Shown piece after piece: positions 1 to 5,607 of a DNA stretch of 5,607 nt. The translations under genes and the position numbers were made by a program. The stretch covers positions 1-5,607 of the forward strand of contig CBHWBD010000285.1 in the NCBI GenBank assembly GCA_966111775.1. Reading direction: 5' to 3'. Within the stretch, counting starts at the first letter, position 1. Each line of letters opens with the position of its first letter. The DNA comes from Pelomonas sp966111775. Its GTDB lineage: Bacteria > Pseudomonadota > Gammaproteobacteria > Burkholderiales > Burkholderiaceae_C. The notes beneath the pieces are model-generated. The model was given only the letters and a program-made list of their open reading frames with translations. It made no database searches and had not been told where the DNA came from.

Positions 1-731
1 GCAAGAACTGGATCGGCGGCAACTGCACCGTCAGCTGCATGCTGATGGGCGTGGGGGCTCTGTACAAGGCAGGCCTCGTCGAGTGGATGTCCACCCAGAC
101 CTACCAGGCCGCTTCCGGCGGCGGCGCCCAGCACATGCGCGAACTGCTGACGCAGTACGGCACGCTGAATGCCTCGGTGAAGCCGCTGCTGGACGACCCC
201 AAGAGCGCCATCCTCGAGATCGACCGCCAGGTCATCGCCAAGCAGCGTTCGTTGTCGGCTGAAGAGACGGCCAACTTCGGCGTGCCGCTGGGCGGCTCGC
301 TGATCCCCTGGATCGACAAGGACCTGGGCAACGGCATGTCCAAGGAAGAATGGAAGGGCATGGCCGAGACCAACAAGATCCTCGGCTCCGGCGCCATTCC
401 TGTCGACGGCTTCTGCGTCCGCGTCGGCGCCATGCGCTGCCACAGCCAGGCCCTGACCTTCAAGCTGAAGAAGGACGTGCCGCTGGCCGACATCGAGGCC
501 ATGATCGCCGCCGACAACGCCTGGGTGAAGGTGGTGCCGAACACGCGCGAAGCCACCATCCGTGACCTGACGCCCGTGGCCGTCACCGGCACCATGACCA
601 TCCCCGTCGGCCGCCTGCGCAAGCTGGCCATGGGCCCCGAGTACCTGGGCGCCTTCACCATCGGTGACCAGCTGCTTTGGGGCGCGGCCGAACCGCTGCG
701 CCGCATGCTGCGCATCCTGCTGGAGCGTTGA
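1..731 (+). CDS. asd: Aspartate-semialdehyde dehydrogenase, C-terminal part (5' end outside window)
   Basis: Asd reduces aspartyl phosphate to aspartate-4-semialdehyde with NADPH, the branch-point step towards lysine/diaminopimelate, threonine and methionine; it is a cytoplasmic enzyme. The frame is open from position 3 (bases 1-2 end a cut codon) to TGA at 729-731, giving 242 residues of a protein normally about 370 long. The catalytic cysteine lies in GGNCTVS, with its codon at 24-26. The other expected active-site residues (E. coli numbering) are also present: Gln162 in TYQAASGGGA (codon 105-107), Arg267 (420-422) and His274 (441-443) within CVRVGAMRCHS. The C-terminus GDQLLWGAAEPLRRML is typical of the gammaproteobacterial-type Asd. 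ATG at 39 is internal, because the catalytic Cys precedes it. A terminator follows the stop by four bases, so asd probably ends its transcription unit. Nothing in the visible part looks damaged. Confidence 0.97.
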   Translation, partial: KNWIGGNCTVSCMLMGVGALYKAGLVEWMSTQTYQAASGGGAQHMRELLTQYGTLNASVKPLLDDPKSAILEIDRQVIAKQRSLSAEETANFGVPLGGSLIPWIDKDLGNGMSKEEWKGMAETNKILGSGAIPVDGFCVRVGAMRCHSQALTFKLKKDVPLADIEAMIAADNAWVKVVPNTREATIRDLTPVAVTGTMTIPVGRLRKLAMGPEYLGAFTIGDQLLWGAAEPLRRMLRILLER

Positions 732-735
732 CAGC

Positions 736-757
736 ACGGGCCCTTCGGGGCCCGTTT
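736..757 (+). terminator. Rho-independent terminator of asd
   Basis: A perfect 8-bp stem, ACGGGCCC at 736-743 paired with GGGCCCGT at 748-755, closes a stable TTCG tetraloop. It is followed by TTTCATTT, a short imperfect U tract. It begins four bases after the asd stop codon. The stem is strong but the U tract is weak, so some readthrough towards fimV is possible. Confidence 0.85.
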
Positions 758-788
758 CATTTCGGTTTCGCTTACTGTCTTTTACGAC

Positions 789-819
789 TTGACTAAGGGT
801 TCACCCGGGCGTCGATATT
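789..819 (+). promoter_or_regulatory. fimV: Possible sigma-70 promoter for fimV (weak)
   Basis: TTGACT at 789-794 matches five of six bases of the -35 consensus. The best nearby -10 is GATATT at 814-819, but the spacer is 19 bp, longer than ideal. A second option is TTGATA at 869-874 (five of six) with only a poor -10 (TCGAAA, 891-896). The placement rests on local base composition and consensus matching; the true start site cannot be fixed from sequence alone. Confidence 0.25.
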
Positions 820-949
820 GAATCCAAACGACACATCAGGTACCCCTTGAGCATTTCAGCGTATATGCTTGATACCGTTGTGTTTTTGATTCGAAACTCG
901 ACGCAGGCCACACCGTGCAAACCAGGTTCGTGCAGCTGAAGATCGAGAC

Positions 950-972
950 AGGCGGGGCCCATTGCCCCGCCT
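950..972 (+). promoter_or_regulatory. GC-rich hairpin in the fimV leader
   Basis: AGGCGGGGC at 950-958 pairs perfectly with GCCCCGCCT at 964-972 around a five-base CCATT loop. The tail is TTGTTGCTTT rather than a clean U run. It resembles a weak intrinsic terminator, attenuator or small-RNA 3' end, and could equally be only a structured 5' UTR. It lies about 60 bases upstream of the chosen fimV ATG. Confidence 0.5.
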
Positions 973-1018
973 TGTTGCTTTGGGGAATGCCTTGAAAGAC
1001 CATATTCGCGACGCATTC

Positions 1019-1025
1019 GAGGGAG
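1019..1025 (+). promoter_or_regulatory. fimV: Ribosome binding site supporting the fimV ATG at 1034
   Basis: GAGGGAG lies eight bases upstream of the ATG at 1034-1036. This good purine-rich match favours that start over the in-frame TTG codons at 962 and 992. Confidence 0.6.
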
Positions 1026-1033
1026 TTCGACCC

Positions 1034-3529
1034 ATGGGCTTTGCTCGTCACCATCTCGCCCTCGCTGCCGCTCTGCTGGTAGCTGGCGGCGGCGCTCAGG
1101 CCCTGGGCCTGGGCAAGTTGAACGTGCAGTCGGCCCTCGGCGAGACCATGCGGGCCGAGATCGACGTCAGCAGCCTGACGCCCGAGGAAGCCGCCACGCT
1201 CAAGGTGCGCGTTGCACCGCCCGAGTCCTACCGCGCCACCGGCGTTGAATACAACCCGGTGCTGACCTCCGCGCAGGTGCAGATCGTGCGCAACAACGGC
1301 CGCACGGTGCTGCGCGTCAGCAGCGACCGCTCGGTGCAGGAGCCGTTCGTCGACGTCATCCTCGAGCTGACGTGGTCCAGCGGCCGCCTGGTGCGCGAAT
1401 ACACGCTGCTGTTTGATCCGCCGAGCCTGCCCAAGCCCGCTCCCGTGGTGACCGCGCCAGCGGCCATCGCTGCCGCGCCCGCCACGGCCGCGTCGAGCGA
1501 GGCGGTGCCTGCTCCGGCGCCCGCGGTGACGACGGCGCTGCCCCGCAACGGCTCTGCGTCGGCGCCCGCTCCGGTTGCGGCAGCCCGCCCGCCCGCGGCC
1601 GCCCCCGTCGCCGTGCGTCCTCCCGTCACCGCGGCCTCCGAATACGCCGTGCGTCCGGGCGATTCGCTGTCCAAGGTGGCGGCCAAGACCCAGGTGGCCG
1701 GCATCTCGCTGGACCAGATGCTGGTCGGCCTGTTCCGCAACAACCCGGACGCCTTCATCGACGGCAACATGAACCTGCTGAAGTCGGGTGCCGTGTTGCA
1801 GGTGCCGTCCAGCGAGTCGCTGGCCACGGTGCCGGCGCCGGAAGCGCGTCGCGTCATCCTGGCCCAGAGTGCCGACTTCTCGGCCTACCGCCAACGCCTC
1901 GCCTCCGCCGCGCCCACGCTGCAGAGCAACGAGAGCGAGCGCCAGTCCAAGGGTCAGGTGCAGGCTGCTGTCGAGGACCGCAAGCCCGCGGCCGCGCCGA
2001 CGCCCGACAAGCTCACGCTCAGCAAGGCCGGCAGTGCCGCGAGTGCGGCCGAGGCCAAGCTGTCCAAGGACGCCGAGAAGAAGGACGCCGCCGCCCGCGT
2101 GGCCGAACTGACCCGCAATGTGGAGGAGCTGAAGAAGCTTTCCAGCGCGGCCAAGCCCGGCGCGACGACGGCTTCCGCAGCGGCCCCTGCGGCGGCACCG
2201 ACACCGTCCCCGGTGACGGCGCCTGTCGTCGCGACCGCAGAACCCGCTTCGGTCCCGGCTTCCGCACCCGCCGTGGTGGCTGCTGCAAGTGCACCGGCCT
2301 CGCGTCCGGCCCCTCGCGCCAGCGCACCGCTGGCGCCGCCCCCGGTTGCCGAGCCGCCGGGCCTGATCGAGCAACTGCTCGACAGCCCCATCGTGCTGCC
2401 GCTGGCCGGCGTTCTCGTCGCCGTCCTCGGTGGCCTGGGCCTGTACCGCCTGCGCTCGCGCCGCCCGGTCAATGCGGCCGAGACCGGCTTCCACGAAAGC
2501 CGCCTGCAGCCCGATTCCTTCTTCGGTGGCACCGGTGGCCAGCGCGTCGACACGCGTGACGCGCAGAACAGCGGCCAGTCGTCCATGAGCTATTCGCTCA
2601 GCCAGCTCGACGCCATCGGCGACGTGGACCCGGTTGCCGAGGCTGACGTCTACCTGGCCTATGGCCGTGACCTGCAGGCCGAGGAAATCCTCAAGGAAGC
2701 CCTGCGCGCCAACCCGACGCGCCTGGCCATCCGCCTCAAGCTGCTGGAGGTCTACGCCAAGCGCCGCGATACCAAGGGCTTCGAGCAACTGGCCGTGCAG
2801 CTCTACGCCGAGACCAAGGGCGCGGGCGAAGACTGGTCCAAGGCCCAGGAACTGGGTCGCGGCATTGATCCGGACAATCCGCTCTACCAGCCGGGCGGCG
2901 CGCCTGCGCACGTGGAAGACGGCCCCGAACTGCGCCCCGAGCCGATGAACGCCAGCACGTTGCCGCAGACGGCCCTGCCCAGCGCCGCAGCCGCAGCCGC
3001 GGCTCATCTGGCCACCGACGCCATGCGCGGCGGCCCGGATACCGGCCCGGTGAGCGGCTTCGACCTGGCCCTGGATCTGGACCTCGACGCCCCCGAGCCG
3101 GTCTCGCCGAACGCGATGGCCGCGACCCAGGCCATGCCCGCTTCGATCGAGCAGGCGCCGATGACGATGGACTTCGACATCTCCAGCCGTGGCACGCGCA
3201 CGGCACCGCCCGCGCCCGACCTGAGCTTCGACGTCAGCAGCATGGGTACCCTGACGCCCGCGACGCCGGCCTCGGCATCGCCGGATCTGGACTTCGACCT
3301 GGGCGATTCGACGCTGCCCGGCGAGACTGATCCCCACCATCTCAGCCAGGCGCTGCCGCCCCTGAGCGACGATGAGGGCGACCCGCTGATGCGCCAGCTC
3401 GAATTGGCCGACGAGTTCCGCCAGATCGGTGACACCGAAGGTGCCCGCGAAGTGCTGCAGGAGCTGATCCAGCGCGCCAGCGGTCCGCTGCGCGACAAGG
3501 CGCAGGCGATGCTGAACGAACTTCGCTGA
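1034..3529 (+). CDS. fimV: FimV/HubP-family polar hub and peptidoglycan-binding membrane protein
   Basis: FimV-family proteins sit at the cell pole; in Pseudomonas FimV is needed for type IV pilus assembly and twitching motility, and HubP of Vibrio anchors polar proteins. The 831-residue product has the full family layout. A signal peptide (about 1-22, ending AQA) precedes the conserved mature start LGLGKLNVQSALGE and the FimV N-terminal region (to about 134). A Pro/Ala-rich linker follows, then a LysM domain (about 204-259, beginning YAVRPGDSL), a charged coiled coil (340-370), a second Pro/Ala linker (373-445) and one membrane segment (453-472) followed by basic residues. The cytoplasmic part has a TPR-like helical region (536-618), an acidic stretch with repeated FD motifs (676-757) and the FimV C-terminal domain (783-831, ELADEFRQIGDTEGAREVL). 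ATG 1034 is chosen for its Shine-Dalgarno and signal peptide; TTG 992 would add 14 residues. The gene is flanked by terminators on both sides, so it is probably transcribed alone. Confidence 0.93.
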   Translation: MGFARHHLALAAALLVAGGGAQALGLGKLNVQSALGETMRAEIDVSSLTPEEAATLKVRVAPPESYRATGVEYNPVLTSAQVQIVRNNGRTVLRVSSDRSVQEPFVDVILELTWSSGRLVREYTLLFDPPSLPKPAPVVTAPAAIAAAPATAASSEAVPAPAPAVTTALPRNGSASAPAPVAAARPPAAAPVAVRPPVTAASEYAVRPGDSLSKVAAKTQVAGISLDQMLVGLFRNNPDAFIDGNMNLLKSGAVLQVPSSESLATVPAPEARRVILAQSADFSAYRQRLASAAPTLQSNESERQSKGQVQAAVEDRKPAAAPTPDKLTLSKAGSAASAAEAKLSKDAEKKDAAARVAELTRNVEELKKLSSAAKPGATTASAAAPAAAPTPSPVTAPVVATAEPASVPASAPAVVAAASAPASRPAPRASAPLAPPPVAEPPGLIEQLLDSPIVLPLAGVLVAVLGGLGLYRLRSRRPVNAAETGFHESRLQPDSFFGGTGGQRVDTRDAQNSGQSSMSYSLSQLDAIGDVDPVAEADVYLAYGRDLQAEEILKEALRANPTRLAIRLKLLEVYAKRRDTKGFEQLAVQLYAETKGAGEDWSKAQELGRGIDPDNPLYQPGGAPAHVEDGPELRPEPMNASTLPQTALPSAAAAAAAHLATDAMRGGPDTGPVSGFDLALDLDLDAPEPVSPNAMAATQAMPASIEQAPMTMDFDISSRGTRTAPPAPDLSFDVSSMGTLTPATPASASPDLDFDLGDSTLPGETDPHHLSQALPPLSDDEGDPLMRQLELADEFRQIGDTEGAREVLQELIQRASGPLRDKAQAMLNELR

Positions 3530-3548
3530 TAGCAACCGCGATACTTCG

Positions 3549-3575
3549 ACGCCCGGCCTTGGCCGGGCGTTTTTT
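3549..3575 (+). terminator. Rho-independent terminator of fimV
   Basis: ACGCCCGGC at 3549-3557 pairs perfectly with GCCGGGCGT at 3562-3570 around a CTTG loop (a tenth C-G pair could narrow the loop to TT). Six T residues follow directly at 3570-3575. This is the strongest terminator in the window. It lies 19 bases after the fimV stop and ends five bases before the only plausible truA start codon. Confidence 0.93.
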
Positions 3576-3580
3576 ATTGG

Positions 3581-4369
3581 GTGCCCCGGGGGGTCGCCCA
3601 AGGTGTAAGCGACCGCGGCGGGGGCTACAACCGGTGGCAGCGCCCGCCCAACGGCCGCCCCGTGCAGGACGCCCTCGAGAAGGGCCTGAGCGCTTTTGCG
3701 GCCCAGCCCATCCGCACCCTCTGCGCGGGCCGCACCGATACCGGTGTGCATGGCATCAACCAGGTCATCCATTTCGACACCGAGGTCGACCGCGAACCCT
3801 TCTCCTGGGTGCGCGGCAGCAACCGCTATCTGCCGCCCGACATCGCCATCCAGTGGTGCCGTTTTCCGGGTGACGCCTTCCATGCGCGCAACTCCGCGCG
3901 AGGGCGGCGTTATGCCTATCTGCTGCTGGAGTCGGCCGTCAGGCCTGCCATCGAGTCCGGCCAATGCGGCTGGATCTTCCGCCCGCTGGAGCAGGCGGCG
4001 CTGGAGGCTGCTGCCGAGCGCCTGATCGGCGAGCACGATTTCTCGTCCTTCCGTTCCTCCGAGTGCCAGGCCGTGTCGCCCGTCAAGACGCTGCGCGAGA
4101 TCAAGGTGCAGCGCCGCGGCGCCTACTGGCGCTTCGAGTTCGAGGCCAGCGCCTTCCTGCATCACATGGTGCGCAACCTGATGGGCTGCATCCTGGCCGT
4201 CGGCAGCGGCACGCGCTCGCCGGACTGGGTGTCGGAAGTGCTGGCCGCCCGCGACCGCAAGGTGGCCGCGCCGACCTTTTCCCCTGACGGCCTCTATTTC
4301 CTGGGTCCGACCTACGATGCCGAACTGGACATCCCGCGCGAAGTCGCGGCCCTGAGCTGGTTGCCATGA
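3581..4369 (+). CDS. truA: tRNA pseudouridine(38-40) synthase TruA
   Basis: TruA isomerises uridines 38-40 in the anticodon arm of many tRNAs to pseudouridine. The 262-residue product has a normal family length. The catalytic aspartate is Asp53 in CAGRTDTGVHG (codon 3737-3739). Tyr111 in RRYAY and Arg198 in FLHHMVRN fall at exactly the spacing of E. coli Asp60, Tyr118 and Arg205. The C-terminus GLYFLGPTYD is also typical. GTG at 3581 is the only usable start: in-frame stops (TGA at 3527, TAG at 3530) lie upstream and there is no in-frame ATG before the conserved region. No Shine-Dalgarno is visible because the fimV terminator fills that space. The first 30 residues align without gaps to the family start but carry odd residues (NRWQ where YxGWQ is expected, RPP where RQP is usual). 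The stop overlaps the trpF ATG in ATGA. The family assignment is secure; the start is not. Confidence 0.92.
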   Translation: MPRGVAQGVSDRGGGYNRWQRPPNGRPVQDALEKGLSAFAAQPIRTLCAGRTDTGVHGINQVIHFDTEVDREPFSWVRGSNRYLPPDIAIQWCRFPGDAFHARNSARGRRYAYLLLESAVRPAIESGQCGWIFRPLEQAALEAAAERLIGEHDFSSFRSSECQAVSPVKTLREIKVQRRGAYWRFEFEASAFLHHMVRNLMGCILAVGSGTRSPDWVSEVLAARDRKVAAPTFSPDGLYFLGPTYDAELDIPREVAALSWLP

Positions 4370-4995
4370 CACGAATCAAGATCTGCGGCCTGACCCGCGA
4401 AACCGACGTTGAAGCTGCCGTCACGGCGGGCGCCGATGCCATCGGCTTCGTCTTCTACGCCAAGAGCAAGCGCTTCGTGACGCCGGAGCGGGCGAGGACG
4501 CTGGCGCGGCTGCTGCCGCCTTTCGTGACGCCGGTGGGCCTCTTCGTCAACGCGACCGATGCCGAGTTGCAGGCGGGCCTCGAGGCCCTGCCCAATATGC
4601 TGGTCCAGTTCCATGGCGACGAGACACCAGCCGACTGCGACCGCATCAAACGCCCCTACCTCCGGGCCGCCGCCATGGCGCCGGGCTTTGACTTGGTAGA
4701 CTTCAGCTCTCGTTTTTCCAACGCCCAGGCCATCCTGCTCGACGCTCCTGTCGAAGGTTATGGCGGTGGCGGCAAGGTCTTCGATTGGTCACTCATTCCA
4801 CCAAGCGCAGCCTCTCACCTCGTTTTGTCTGGTGGGTTGAATGCAGCAAACGTCGGCGATGGCATCGCCCGGGTGCGGCCCTGGGCCGTTGATGTGAGTT
4901 CCGGCGTCGAGGTGTCCAAGGGCATCAAGAGCGCCGACCTGATCCACGAGTTCTGCCGCGCGGTGCGCCGCGCCGACGCCGAACTGACCAGCTAG
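4366..4995 (+). CDS. trpF: Phosphoribosylanthranilate isomerase TrpF
   Basis: TrpF converts N-(5'-phosphoribosyl)anthranilate to the ribulose form (CdRP) in tryptophan synthesis, as a cytoplasmic (beta/alpha)8 barrel. The 209-residue product has normal length for a stand-alone enzyme not fused to TrpC. The general base Cys7 is in KICGLTR near the N-terminus and the general acid Asp126 in ILLDAPVEGYGGGGK; these are the positions known for the Thermotoga enzyme. Phosphate-binding motifs LSGGLN and DVSSGVE are present near the C-terminal end of the barrel, and GLFVN and QFHGDE are also typical. The start is fixed by the ATGA overlap with truA and by the immediate IKICG motif. Its own ribosome binding site is weak (TGAG about nine bases upstream), so translation is probably coupled to truA. 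The stretch around 4681-4860 is locally poorer in GC but the frame and motifs are intact. Confidence 0.96.
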   Translation: MTRIKICGLTRETDVEAAVTAGADAIGFVFYAKSKRFVTPERARTLARLLPPFVTPVGLFVNATDAELQAGLEALPNMLVQFHGDETPADCDRIKRPYLRAAAMAPGFDLVDFSSRFSNAQAILLDAPVEGYGGGGKVFDWSLIPPSAASHLVLSGGLNAANVGDGIARVRPWAVDVSSGVEVSKGIKSADLIHEFCRAVRRADAELTS

Positions 4996-5000
4996 GAAAG
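4994..5000 (+). promoter_or_regulatory. trpB: Ribosome binding site of trpB overlapping the trpF stop
   Basis: AGGAAAG begins inside the trpF stop codon (TAG at 4993-4995). Its AGGA core ends six bases before the trpB ATG at 5004. This strong match fixes the trpB start, and the short gap suggests translational coupling with trpF. Confidence 0.8.
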
Positions 5001-5003
5001 ACC

Positions 5004-5607
<604 letters not shown>

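Larger units (their letters stand above)
732..1033 (+). other. asd-fimV intergenic region and fimV leader
   Basis: This 302-base stretch has no convincing long gene. It holds the asd terminator (736-757), then a less GC-rich zone of about 758-900 that is the likeliest place for the fimV promoter, then a GC-rich hairpin (950-972), and finally the fimV ribosome binding site (1019-1025). A 24-codon frame starts with ATG at 865 and stops at 937-939, just before the hairpin. It has no good Shine-Dalgarno and I do not call it a gene. The long minus-strand frame crossing this region is a shadow continuing antisense through fimV and truA. Confidence 0.7.

Noticed and set aside
101..760. Minus-strand open frame antisense to asd
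   Set aside because: It is Ser/Arg-rich with no family resemblance, overlaps the conserved Asd active-site region and the asd terminator, and is a codon-bias shadow.
1429..2365. Repetitive Ala/Pro-rich DNA within fimV as possible tandem repeats or a recombination site
   Set aside because: The similarity comes from low-complexity linker composition; I see no exact repeat unit, and such linkers are normal between FimV domains.
3540..3545. GATACT as a -10 box for a truA promoter in the fimV-truA gap
   Set aside because: No acceptable -35 lies at 16-18 bp upstream, and a start from here would place the transcript 5' end inside the terminator hairpin.
836..4372. Very long (1178-codon) minus-strand open frame antisense to fimV and truA
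   Set aside because: The translation is a low-complexity Arg/Gly/His/Ala-rich string with no recognisable domain. It runs through two well-supported genes and two terminators. Long antisense frames are expected when codon third positions are almost always G or C.

Overview
This looks like chromosomal housekeeping DNA from a high-GC betaproteobacterium, probably order Burkholderiales. Three things point there: strong G/C preference at third codon positions, protein sequences that read closely like beta/gammaproteobacterial orthologues, and the order asd - fimV - truA - trpF - trpB, which I recall as conserved in that order. All five genes are on the plus strand. I see no mobile element, CRISPR array, tRNA or rRNA.

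Layout. Positions 1-731 hold the 3' two thirds of asd (aspartate-semialdehyde dehydrogenase), closed by a perfect-stem terminator at 736-757. Positions 732-1033 are a 302-base intergenic region that is less GC-rich in its middle. It must carry the fimV promoter and holds a strong GC hairpin (950-972) in the fimV leader. fimV (1034-3529) encodes an 831-residue FimV/HubP-type polar hub protein with a signal peptide, FimV N-terminal region, LysM domain, coiled coil, one membrane segment, TPR-like cytoplasmic part and FimV C-terminal domain. A second strong terminator (3549-3575) follows, and truA (tRNA pseudouridine synthase) appears to begin only a few bases after its U tract. truA (3581-4369), trpF (4366-4995) and trpB (5004 to the window end) are tightly packed: truA and trpF overlap by four bases, and eight bases separate trpF from trpB. 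They look like one translationally coupled unit.

Functionally the window combines lysine/threonine/methionine precursor synthesis (Asd), cell-pole and type IV pilus organisation (FimV), tRNA modification (TruA) and tryptophan synthesis (TrpF, TrpB). I found no previously undescribed system. The points most worth a second look are the unusual start and divergent N-terminus of truA against the fimV terminator, and the hairpin-containing fimV leader with its short upstream reading frame.
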